64,000 nt of DNA, taken from NCBI RefSeq assembly GCF_022539665.2, contig NC_081336.1, forward strand, positions 2,790,001 to 2,854,000, given 5' to 3'. The stretch is from Daphnia carinata (taxonomy: Eukaryota; Arthropoda; Branchiopoda; Diplostraca; Daphniidae). Each line of letters starts with the position of its first letter. The first letter of the stretch is position 1. Shown in pieces: positions 48,595 through 59,775 of this stretch. A program made the position numbers and the translations under genes. Under the pieces are notes generated by a model that saw only the letters and a list, made by a program, of their open reading frames with translations, searched no databases and had not been told where the DNA came from.

Positions 48595-49275
48595 TCTTTT
48601 ATTTATTTATCCAAAAACCCAGATGTTTCTAGGAAAATACATGATTTGGGTTCACAGTTCAACAAAGATGCTGATTGCGCTTCACACACATCTATAAATT
48701 TCGTAAGTTGACGTATCTCTGGATTATTAGCTAGTCAACATCTGTATGATAATACACTTTTCTTTTTTTTTGAACAGCTGCAATGGTATTTCGGTTATAA
48801 GTTCCACGGGCAAAATTTCTCCATTGAGACAAGGACGCCAATTGTGCGTTATCTTGTGCCTATTTTCAATTAAATGGATACGCCGTCACTTTTCTGCTCG
48901 GAGGAGCTCACTTTGGCCTGGAATATTGTTTTGAATGGTGTAATTAGTATACATTGCATACATTAGATTGAATCAATTGCTTTTTGGCTTACATTCTTTA
49001 ATTGTGTGAGGCTGTCAAATCGTCGACAGGCGGTATCTAAAGGAGGAAATCAGCTAAGAGCTTGTGGACTCATCAATAAACGCAAAACTATTAAAAAATT
49101 ATAAAGATAGCCTGAAACCAGATTGTAAAAAATATTAATTTTAGTTTCCAGCACTTCGGTACAGGTATCATCGTCAACGTGGGCGCAGGTGATTCAAGAG
49201 GAAATGAGGTTACACGAACAGAAAATTAACCATACAATTCAACTGATAGATAAATACCATGATGCGTGGAAGTAA
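48595..49275 (+). CDS. Unrecognised gene, three 3' exons
   Basis: Exons 48595-48702, 48778-48847 and 49145-49275 join in phase (0, then 1) to give about 102 residues ending in a stop. The sequence starts SFIYLSKNPDVSRKIHDLG, continues LQWYFGYKFHGQNFSIETRTP, then a Ser-rich stretch, and finishes with a helix-like VIQEEMRLHEQKINHTIQLI and KYHDAWK. Splice sites are good. No ATG precedes the first exon, so upstream exons are missing. Possible linkage to the exons at 45.3 kb is untested. I do not recognise the family. Confidence 0.45.
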
Positions 49276-49673
49276 TTGTCTGGCAAATCTCACTGTGTAC
49301 CTTTTTGTTGGTTGAATTTGGAAATGGCTTACTAGTTGGAATAAGTTTTTTTCTTTTACCCCAAATTTGCTTTCCGAGCAGCGCACTTTTAACCTTCTCT
49401 GCTGATCACAGTATCTGCATGACCCGCTGCAGAATTATCACAAGTGGAGAGGAAATCGGGTCACAGATACAAAGGGGTCCAGGTACACGTTTATTTTCTT
49501 TAAATACCATAACGCGTGAAATAAACGAATCCGAAGAGCTTCGGTAATCATTCCAACTACCACAATTTTTTTGGCACTGAGCCTCCGTCAAATTTCTTTC
49601 CCAATTCTTTATAATTACGAATCTGCCTTTAGAAAAATAAACAAGAATTAGTATAAATTTCTTGTCAATTGAA
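49276..49673. other. Spacer between convergent unrecognised genes
   Basis: Only a 93-codon plus-strand frame with no motif. No feature supported. Confidence 0.4.
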
Positions 49674-50363
49674 TTACGTAAAACTGTGGAATCCTAGAGA
49701 CATAATATTTTGCAAACTCTTCGAATCCCTTGAAAGCAGAAAATTTTCTGCTAAAAGATCCACGTAAGCCAGATACAGGTCAACTGGTACTTCCTTTTCG
49801 ACTGGCATTGGCAGGGATAAATAACAAGTAGGATCAAATGCAACTGAGACCCCATCGAACCCCAGACACACCACAGCCAATTTCAATACCCAACTAAAGA
49901 GATCTTCTACTACAGAATCTTTCTGTATTCTACTTATGATAAAATACCCAACATTCATGTGCAGCTTCCTGAAAAATAAAATGAGTTGGAACACAAATGA
50001 ACCTTGCTAATAAAACAAATTAGCTATTTCACCTATATTTCGTCAGTATCCATCGATGCAAGACTTCTTCAAAATCGGATTCAGATGTTCGTCTAAGCCC
50101 TCCCAGAACAACGTAGAGTAGTTCTCGCGAAGCAGGATGCTGGTATCCGGGAAACTGCGGAGCAAATCTACCGACTTGCAACTTACCCAATTCAAAATCG
50201 TTATGCTGCACAAGTTAAAAACCTAGCTTTTACAAAGCAAGTAAATGGTATACCTTAAATACACTCGAAGGTAATGCATGGTCACCTTGGCAAGGTGTTT
50301 GCCAGACCACATCGTTCGTACAAGATGGCGCCGAGAATTTGCAGTTCCTCCCTTGAATTTCAC
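49674..50363 (-). CDS. Unrecognised protein, three 3' exons
   Basis: Minus-strand exons 50363-50254, 50205-50033 and 49968-49674 join with closing phases to about 192 residues ending in a stop. The first exon begins after a good acceptor (ccttcctttttgtag) with EIQGRNCKFSAP, so at least one 5' exon is missing. Later content includes ELGKLQVGRFAPQFPGYQHP, RELLYVVLGGLRR, then FEEVLHRWILTKYR and a mainly helical C-terminus (VEDLFSWVLKLAVVCLGFD). No signal peptide or transmembrane helix is evident. Family not recognised. Codon use and splice context support a real gene. Confidence 0.6.
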
Positions 50364-50760
50364 CTACAAAAAGGAAGGTCTGCCACGTTCGGCTGCCATG
50401 ATATAACCAGCCGCTACGACGCCATGTTAAATGCCATCAGCAGCTCAGCACAGCACCTGGGCCACCTAGCGACTAGCCCCCTACGAGACTAAAGCAAATA
50501 TTTTGTTTGACAAATACGACTTTAATTGGGCGTTAAGAATAATGTTTGTATAAATTAGCACTTCCTAAAAAGTTAAATTAAATTATAAATGAATTAATTA
50601 CTGAATTTAAAAAATAAATTAATGAATTAAGTCTATTGCAAATTTGCTACATCTTTCTCGGGTGGCAGCAATAAAAAGAAAAAAAAATGGAAGTAAAATG
50701 TGTTGCCAATGAAAAAAATCTAGATATTGAAATAAACCAAGTGTCCCAAAAGCCCTAACG
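50364..50760. other. Spacer between the minus-strand gene and haemoglobin
   Basis: Should contain the missing 5' exon or exons and promoter of the minus-strand gene. I could not identify them. AT-rich from 50,520 to 50,720. Confidence 0.35.
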
Positions 50761-50777
50761 AGTGACATGTAAATGCT

Positions 50778-50854
50778 CACGTAGGCTCGTCCAACTTATC
50801 GGGACAAACAGCTTCATCAGCAGGGCATCTTCCGAATGCGGCCGAGTATAAAAG
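50778..50854 (+). promoter_or_regulatory. Haemoglobin promoter: HRE core and TATA box
   Basis: A TATAAAAG box lies at 50847-50854, and a reverse-strand TACGTG (50783-50778) matches the hypoxia-response core known to drive Daphnia haemoglobin induction through HIF. The leader to the start codon is about 45 bases. Confidence 0.6.
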
Positions 50855-50924
50855 GCGCAGAGAATGGACCGAAGAGCATATCATTTAGCTGTCTGATTTC
50901 TAGAGCTAACACTCCAACGCAACA

Positions 50925-52460
50925 ATGGCTTCTTTCAAGCTCACTCGCTCCTCTTCAGTATCTTGGCTTTTGTCAGCGCCTACTCACAAGCAGTAAGATT
51001 AAAAATAGTCTGTCATTTTTCTCTTACTTACATTACAAATGGTTGTCGTGCTTGTTCGGTTATAGCCTGGAACAACTGTGACCACGGTTACTACTAGCGT
51101 TACTACCGTCTCGATGGACGATGAAAACCAATCCGACCTGCTGAGCTCTAGCGAGCGCAGCATCATCCGCAAGACTTGGGATCAGGCCAAGAAGGACGGT
51201 GATGTCGCTCCTAGGATTCTTTTCAGGTAAGAGTCATTTATCCTTTTCTTTTTCTCCCCTACAAATCTTGTCACTAGAAATCTAACATTTTAACATTTTA
51301 GCTTCATCAAGCCTCATCCAGATTACCAGAAGAAGTTCAGTAAATTCGCAAATGTTCCCCAAGCTGAACTCATGACCAACGGCAACTTCTTGGCTCAGGC
51401 CTACACCATCTTGGCTGGTTTGAACGTCATCATCCATTCCCTGTCCAGCCAAGAGTTGATGGCCAATCAGCTGAACGTTCTCGGTGGTGCCCATCAGCCC
51501 CGCGGAGTTACTCCTGCCATGTTCGAGGTTTGCTCATATTTTTTAGTTATTTGCTTGATTCGTTATTCGGTCACCATTTTGATTTACGATATTTCATTTT
51601 CCTTTCGCTTGAAAAAAAAAAAAGGAATTCGGTATCATCATCGAACAAGTGCTCGAAGAGGAGCTCGGAAGCAGTTTCAGCACGAAGGCCAGCCAAGCCT
51701 GGAAGAACGGAATCAACGCCCTGCTAATGGGCGTCTCCCGGACTCTCAAGTGAGTGGCATATCCTTTAAGAGAAAATGTTATTTCAGTAAGTCAGCACTT
51801 CAATTATAAATTGTGAATGGAATTTTAGATACCCCGAAGATTTGGCCGATTCTCAAACTAAGTTAAGCCCTCACCAAATCCGTGATGACCAAAGGAGCTG
51901 GGAAAACACGCGTGCTGGCCGCAATTCCACGGTCACTTCCATCTTCGTCAATTTGACCAGATAATCTAATATATGATCAGGTTGTCTTAACGAGAGTATT
52001 AATGTTGTTTTCACCTTTTGATTCGAAAAGCCTCTTCAAGGAGACTCCTCGCATGCAGAAATACTTCGCCAAGTTCGCCAACGTCCCTGTTGAATCATTG
52101 AAAAGCAACACAGAATTCAATAAGCAGGTGGCTCTCGTCGCTGATCGTTTGGACACCATGATCTCCGCTATGGATGACAAACTGCAATTTTTGGGCAACA
52201 TCAACTACATGAGGTACACCCACACGGAACGTGGAATCCCTCGCGGACCTTGGGAGGTGAGTAATCAATCATAACACATCAGTTATTGTTCGTTGAAAAT
52301 CGGATTGCAAACATCTATAATACTTGAATGTATGAATTTTCAGGATTTCGGCCGCCTCTTGATCGAATTCTTGACTGCCAAGGGAGTTTCTTCCGGTGAT
52401 CTAGACTTGTGGAAGGGAACGTTGGCCGTCTTCCTGAATGGTATCGCACCCAAGAATTAG
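50925..52460 (+). pseudogene. Hb: Two-domain haemoglobin gene with two lesions
   Basis: Homologous to Daphnia extracellular two-domain haemoglobins. Exons: 50925-50992, 51066-51226, 51302-51527, 51625-51749, 51829-51951, 52031-52256, 52344-52460. Domain 1 (RSIIRKTWDQAKKDG, FSKFANVPQ, GGAHQPRGV with the proximal His) and domain 2 (RDDQRSWEN, LFKETPRMQKYF, RYTHTERGIP) are well preserved, with only conservative changes. Two defects: (1) the signal-peptide exon is one base short of frame, since the ATG frame reads MASFKLTRSSS and stops at or just past the intron, while LLFSILAFVSAYSQA lies in another frame; (2) exon 5 ends GTCAA followed by TTTGAC, so the expected GT donor is missing and read-through stops after a few codons. 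AATAAA at 52524-52529. Assembly error cannot be excluded, but two independent defects favour a young pseudogene. Confidence 0.75.
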
Positions 52461-52529
52461 AACCCGTTTCCACGAGTACCAATCACTGGTAGCTCTTCTC
52501 TTTGAACTGGAAGGATGAAGACAAATAAA

Positions 52530-52933
52530 TTTGGTTGTTTTGAGTTATGGTGCACCTAAAATACAACCAGAACGAATTGGCAACATTTCGATTGAATTAA
52601 ATTTCTTTTTTACCAATCCTTTTACTATAAAAACTATTAAGCTGAACGTCTAAAAGTTGGCATTTTTAGAGGTTCAACCTTATATGCACACTGACTTCTG
52701 AGGAAAGGCAGCCAATCTTATCTCCACGCCAGACAATTTATTTGAAAGGCTACAACAGATTTGGTATTTCAAATCAACCAAAAATGTTGCACTGCACATT
52801 AAACATATGGAAACGCCAGATGACAAATATTAAAATGCGCCTCTTTTTTAAACAGAATTGCGAGCAACAACCAGCAGTTCAAAAACACGGTTGAGGCTTC
52901 ATTCCAGTTATTGATTCATGGAAGAATAAAAAT
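52530..52933. other. Spacer between haemoglobin and paralogue D
   Basis: No coding evidence; 3' ends of two convergent genes. Confidence 0.4.
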
Positions 52934-53971
52934 CTAATAACAAACGACCCAATCTGATGGCAAACACATGACCTCAGATTCACCTGCGATGGCCACCGTT
53001 TTCGTGACGGTAATCGAGTAAAACGAGTAACTGGTAACTGTTATCGACGTCAAGGAGTAGTCGAAAAACAATTTCCCTCTCAACTTCTTCCACCACATCG
53101 TGGTTGATGTCGGTACCTGACCGATGGACGAATCTTGAATCAAATTGTTTGACGAAGTCGTGACATCATCAAACGTATAGTCATTGCCTACGTTAGCAGA
53201 CGAAAGTGCGTCATTGCCAAAACTGTAGTCATCCAACGTCAAGTCCAGTAACGGCAGGGCAGTTGATATGACTCTGCACAAAACCAAAAAAAGAAAAGTA
53301 AACAAATAAAAATGATGTTTACACATCCAAACAATTGCAAATAGAAAATGGCTTACTCTTCTGGCTGCGAAGGGTTTATATCAAATTGATTGCCTTCAGC
53401 ATTATCCATATCATCTCGTTTGCGACGACAGAACGTTGTTTTGCCAGTATCGAAAACATTAATCGCTGCAACGCAAGATTGTATGGTGGTCAGAGTCACA
53501 GACGACGTGACAGTGAACACGGCCGTTTTAGTGAAACGATCTGAATAGAGGCCAGCGATCTTGCCGAAGAAAAAACGTGGTTCGTGCATCTGCTGATGGG
53601 CCAATGGCCGTCGGCCATTCGATCCTTTGATTCTTGAATTGACGTCCACAAATTCATGGCCGTTTATGAAGTCCACTGTAACGAAACTCGGATACAACTC
53701 ATTTATCTAATTCAGAATTTTCAGCGAAAGGCTGTGTTAGACACGCATGGAACAAAATTAGGTTTAAAAAAAATATACCGACATCGGCATAATGACGATT
53801 AGTTGGCACGAAATGGCGAGATGCCTGAAGATAATCGTAGTAGATTGGCGGGCGATTATTAGCGACCGACGGCAGTGGAAATCGAGATGTATGCCAATGA
53901 TGTCCGATCTGGTGATGGAATTGCTGAGAAACGGCAAAGACAGCCGATAGCAAAAGAAAAACGAATTCCAT
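52934..53971 (-). CDS. Secreted two-module RRKR protein, paralogue D
   Basis: Fourth and most divergent family member, 12.5 kb from C and beyond the haemoglobin gene. Coding exons about 53971-53783, 53706-53357, 53273-52934; about 292 residues. Signal peptide MEFVFLLLSAVFAVS, then a His-rich QQFHHQIGHHWH instead of the Gln/Trp motif. Module 1 (KTAVFTVTSSVTLTTIQSC, then TTFC), RRKR, VISTALPLLD, an inserted Asp/Asn-rich stretch, module 2 (SLTSITVTSYSFYSITVTKTV, CLPSDWVVC) and an extra Tyr. All four conserved Cys remain. The first donor is problematic: the frame-preserving site is a weak gtcggt after GAT, while the stronger gtatat four bases on would break the frame. It may therefore be mis-spliced or decaying. 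Confidence 0.72.
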
Positions 53972-54136
53972 CTAGAACTTGAACGAATTAAAGTTAGTTA
54001 TTGAATGCTTTAAGGAGATTATGCCTTAGTGAAGGAAACGTACCAGGAGGATTTGTACGAAATCAGGAGAACTGCTGGACAAGATGATGTTCTTGCAACT
54101 AGGGCTATTTCCGAAGCAGACACGGAACTATCATCC

Positions 54137-54143
54137 TTATATA
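54137..54143 (-). promoter_or_regulatory. TATA box of paralogue D
   Basis: Minus-strand TATATAA, upstream of a 5'-UTR exon ending CTCCTG|gtacgt near 54,043. Same arrangement as paralogues A-C. Confidence 0.5.
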
Positions 54144-54144
54144 C

Positions 54145-55400
54145 CTGAATCGCAATACGTTCTTCTGTCGGGATATTCTTATATTTCATTATAAAGGCAT
54201 TATTTTGATGAGAAATTACCTCATTTCATTGCACGCTGTCCTTCTGTTGCTTCTTTTGTTTTTTCCAGATCCGAAAAGAAAACACTCAAGTCGCCCTTTT
54301 TACGACGGAGGAAATCTGATGAAGCCAGAACATCTATAATTGGCCGTATCCTAAAATGCGCCTCGCACCGCCATCTGAATAAATATACAACAACAAAATA
54401 TACACTAGATGAATATAAATTCGAACGATTATTCACGCAAAAATTACAAATCTTTTGAAATGTATTTTTTAAAACCTCATTATTCTACTGCTGTGTCGTA
54501 TCGTTCTTGCCCATCAAAGAGCACCGGCTTTGATAAACGTACGGCAGGTGCAACAAGCCTTCAACGCTTACGGTAGTCAGGACATTTCGATAGATTACAT
54601 TTCTGACACAATCGGCTTGCATAAAACCTCAACGTTGTGACGAGGGGCGATGAACTCGGACGACGGTTGGAACACGAAAAACAGGTATAAAGTTACGCTT
54701 TCTAACCTTAGCTAATAAATCTTCCACAGATAGGAGCGTTTCAATGCAATGGCGAGGAACAAATAGCAATGCGATGGCATCCGAGCGTAGGGCCCTCCCA
54801 TAAATACGAATGATGGAGCACGACAAAGATTCAATCGGAAACAACTAAGAGGAATTCATTGTTCGATAATAAACAAGTTGGGTAATTCAATTATTGATTC
54901 TTCAGCACGAACGCTTTCGACCCTGGCATCGCAATTCAGTTTAATCACTTCGCGTTTTCCTAATTCAAACCTATTGATTCAACGCTTCATTATTTCATCA
55001 CTAGATGGCTTGATAATGAACACAAACTCCTTTGACAGATGGCGTTTGTCAACGTAAAATTTCAAAATAAACGAGCCTCGTTCCAAATCGAGCGCAAATG
55101 ACTATAGTGTGTCGCCTAATTACTAAAGTCAACACAAAACTCGCACACACGACACCCTTGCACAGTTAGGCCCCGACTACCCACACAATTGGCCACTATT
55201 CAAACTCCCTTCCAAACATGTGGCATACATCAATGAACAACGTGCCAACATTCGGCTGTCAGAAATGGATCAGCCTCGTTTACTCCGTTAACAAGCCTCG
55301 CCTGAAATCAATTAGAAACAAACATGCAAAAATCTGATTCCCCCTTTAAACATCTTGAGACAACAAGCCAAGAAAACTATCAGTACATTAACTCGCACGT
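54145..55400. other. Intergenic region
   Basis: No gene supported. Short minus-strand frames at 54,221-54,436 and 54,629-54,844 lack motifs and splice support. Confidence 0.45.
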
Positions 55401-58400
55401 AGTCCCAATATATCCCCCCCCCCATCATAAACCGTAATCTATTCACAGAAAATGCGTATTTTGACATAATCAACCAGCCCCACCCCTGCGGACATAATAC
55501 GCGTGCCCTTTTTTCTGTGCTGGCGGACATCCATTAAAAATTAAAAACTGGAAAGAAAACAACAAAAATGAGCCCCGAGGATCGAGTTAATAACGGCCCG
55601 CGTGATCGAATTCAACGGGTCCTTCCAAATGGATTTCATCATCGGGTCTTGTAAAAAGCCGCCAAAACTCCACAAGAAAAAAAGAAAGAAAATGTCCGAA
55701 ATTGCGGGTGTCGTAAAGAACGGCACGTAACACAACATGAGCAAAAACAAAAAAAAAAAAAAAAAAAAGAACCACATCCAAATGGACTTGTTTCTCAACT
55801 TATTACACATTCGTGCGGCGCGCTCTTCATATCACAATAAAAACAACGAAAAAAAAAAAAAACGAAACGGGACGCACATAGGAAAAAAAAACGACGTCAC
55901 ATATTTTTACGATCGTCCCGAAAGAGAGATGACGTGATTACACACGCGTCATGACCGAGTTTTCATCTTCTCTTCGTTAAGACAATGCCCTTCCCAATTA
56001 TTTTACTACTAGTCCACAAAGCCAAAAAAAAAAAAAAAAAAAAATTCAAATTGAAATGTTTTTATTAGTTCGCTCGAGTGCGCACTCTGGCCGCTGGACG
56101 GGACACATCAAGAATGTCCCAACGTGATGTGGCGCTGACCCACCAGCTTTAAATAAATCCATCCCCACCCCCCTTGTATATAAAAGGCAATCAAAAAAAA
56201 AAAAATTTCTTCTCCATGGCGCGAGACGGATTATCAAAAAAAAAAGTTCAAAGGTCAGACCGTCCAATAGGCCATATAGACATGAGCGCAAAAAAAAAAA
56301 GAAGTCAAAACAAAAATATATTTTTTCAAAAATTCGTTTTTGTTTTATAGTCGAAGAAAAAAAGGATCGCCGTCTCTTTTATACTACGGGGAATGGAACA
56401 TAGAAAAAAAAAGGAAAAGAAAAAAGGATAAGTTGTGTCGCCGACAGGCGCGGCAGTCGGCGACGACACATCAGATGATGATCAAGAGCGCTGACTAGCT
56501 CTTTAGTATTGGGAATAAAACGATGAGAAAAAGAGAAAAGGAAAATTTTCTTTTTAAAAAGGGAAAAATTATTTTTGCCGCAGATGCTTCTCTACCTGTA
56601 GCAACTCTCTCTCTCCCTTTTTTTTTATTATTATTATTATAGTATAACAAAAAAGAAAAAAAAAGGAAAAGTTGGCTTTTTTTTTTTCAACTTCCAAAGG
56701 GATTTTTCATCGTTCTCCTCCATCTTGTCGCTTCGTTTTTTTTTTGATGGTTTTATGACGGCAAGATTCTAAGAGTTTCCTCTTCTGTAATAATAATAAT
56801 AATATTGCAATGAAGGGGAAGGTAAGGAGGGCGTTTCAATTTCCGACACACAATAACACACCGATGGACATGATTTTGTCTTCTTCCATCATTCGTTTTG
56901 TCTCACATAATCATTCCTTCCCCCTTTTATTTTTTTTACCTTCTTACCCTACTGTCCTTTAAAAAAAAAAAAAAAATCCAATCTCAAATGATGCCATTAT
57001 TTGAGTTATAACACAAGACCAGCTCCTGTTAAAACACAGTAGTTATAAAAACATAAGAAGAGTAAAAGTGTTGAAAGATCTATTTTTGTATCTAACCCGC
57101 CCCTCCCACGTCAAATTGCATACCCTTTTTTTTTTTTTTTTATATATATTTAACAAGGGGGGGTAGAGAGGGAGAGAAACGAAAAATGAAATAAAATTAG
57201 AAAGGAGAAAAAAAAAATGGTTTGGTGGTGATGGAACAAGACGCAGCCCGACTGGTAATGGAGCACCTAATTGACGCAAGAAACTCAAACTATCCATTTC
57301 CTCAAATTTGACTAAGTTGAGTGGTGGTAGTGGGAGGGGGGGGGGATGTTTTTTTTTTTTTTTAACGTCGCCGGATGAGAAATTGAGTCTTGGTTCCTTT
57401 CGGACGCTACAGATGTTTCCGCCCATCTTTCTCTATGCCAAAAGGAAATACACGCAAGACAAGAACGAATAGATCCTTAGTCAAACAGTGAAGGCACTTT
57501 GAAAAAAATAAAATAAAATGCTATTTTTTTTTCTTTCCTAAAAGGGAAGTGAAATCAGTTTCCGGTATGCAAAACTCCCCCCTCCCAAAAAAAAAAAAAA
57601 AAAAAAAAGGATCTCATTTAAAATTCAATCAAAAGACCTTACAAATCATTTCCCCGGGAGAAAAACAAAACCCGCCATTTTTGAAAATTTTGCCTTGCGC
57701 TAGGGAATGATGGATCGTATGATACACACAATTCCCTTACCCCATTTTTTTTTTTGTTTCGTTTCCTATCTCTGTACATCATATCTCTATCTCAAATTGC
57801 AGCGTTACAATATGTTCCAGGAAAAAAAAATCCATTTCCCGAGTTTTCTGTTCACGATGTATAAAGAGAGTCTAGGGAGAAGGCGCTATCGTAAACACAA
57901 AAATAAGGAGGGGGGCACAGATGATGAGTTGGATAACAAGTTCAATTTACAATATATAAGCAATGCATAGCTAATATCTCGCATCACCCTATCCCCTCCG
58001 CTGCTGCCAAAGAGAAAAACGTATCTCTTAATGTAAAAACAAAACAAAACAGGATGCAGACAGTGATGGACGCTCGGCAGCTGTGACCGTTGCAACAACA
58101 TTGAAGTCACACACACGAACGTTTGTGTTAAAGAAGGAAAAATTGAAATGATACAACAGCAACCGAAAAGAAAAACTGAATTAGCTCCTCGACGGAGCGA
58201 AAGCTTTCAAGAAATAAATCGTTAGCTGCTCGTCGTTCACCCAACGTTGTTTCACATCGGACTCTTTCGCTAAGTGGGTCTTTAACATGTTTTCATTTCG
58301 AAAAGAGATCTTTATTTTCCCTCTTCCGCCAGACCCATCCGGCTTCTGTGACGTCAAAGCGGAAGCTTGAGAGATAGAAAACGCAGCTCTTCTTACATTT

Positions 58401-59744
58401 TAAAAATACGAATTCTTACGGCGACACATTCCACAAACGAAAGAACGGCATCTCAAAAAAAAGGGAATGTCAAAGGCGGGCCCCTACCAATAACGCACGA
58501 CAAATTTCCATTTTACAACACAAGTTCAAGAGAAAAAAAAAAAAAAAAAAAATCATAGGCGGCTACGAGATGACACACACTAGCCGCCAAAAACCCATCC
58601 GCAAAATGAAAAAGGAAAATCCATTAGTAGCGACGAATTGGTCTGTTGATATGTCGCCTTGTGTGCATTTTGATCGTTTTTTTTTTTTTTTCGGGTCGTG
58701 TTGTCTGTCGATATGAAAATGAGCCCTTGGAGAATTTGCATCCCCCTTCTCTATTTTTCATCGACAATAAACTTTTTTTTTTTTTTTTATTACACATCCC
58801 CCCCCCCCCACAAAAAAAAATGCGCGTTTACTTTTTAATGGATATATGGGACGCAGAAGCGTACACAACATCGGGGACCAATTGGAATCCCATAGGCCTA
58901 CTTTCGATTTGAATTTCCCTCTTTTTCTTCTTCTTTTTTTTTTCGGCTGCGAATCACAAAGAAATCATTAGCGCAATTTGATGTCGGGCTCGCAAACAAC
59001 AACACGGGGCGGCGGATTTGAAAAAAAAAAGAACCACCGCTGTTGGGCAACAAACTGAAGAAGAGGGGGGAAAAAGTGCGGAAAACACGCGCGAAATAAA
59101 CACCTGAGAAATAAAAAAAAAAAAACGATGACGGTGGTCCTGACATTTTACAACCGGGCGAGTTTGACACGTCAACGACGTCTACACAACAACAACAACA
59201 ACAAAAAATGTAAGCTAATAGCTCATAACATTTTAAATGATACATCATCATTTTTCCAAAAAAAAAAAGACAGGTGAAGCAAGGATGGCTTTGAAAATAG
59301 AGAAGAAAAAAAAATGATTAGCATACGACAGCGATATGTAGGCAGCGGCATTTTTTTGCTTCTGTCATCACCTGTGTCCCCCCCCCCCTGCCTTTCCTTA
59401 TTTTTGGAGGCCAATGACATCATTCCTTTCTTTCGTCCTACAGTGACATCATAATTGAACCACCTGTCGGGACGAATATGTCCAAACATATCGGGACAAC
59501 AATTTCCATTTGCATCTTCTTTTATTTTTGTTTTTTTTTAAAATAAATTCAGCGGCGTTTCTTTGACACACAAAAAAAAGCAGACGAAAATTTAGCGAAC
59601 AAGGAAAAAAGAAAAAAAATTCTTGTGGGGATTATTTTTTCAAAAGACGCAATGATCGTGTGGGAGGAGCTTGCTATTCTCATTATGAATAAAGCCATAT
59701 GGGGATAGCGGCGCAAAGTTAAAAGGTGGGAGGAGTCACCAGTC

Positions 59745-59775
<31 letters not shown>

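Noticed and set aside
57043-57426. 127-codon minus-strand frame
   Set aside because: Lys and Phe/Pro runs come from homopolymers; no domain and no splice support.
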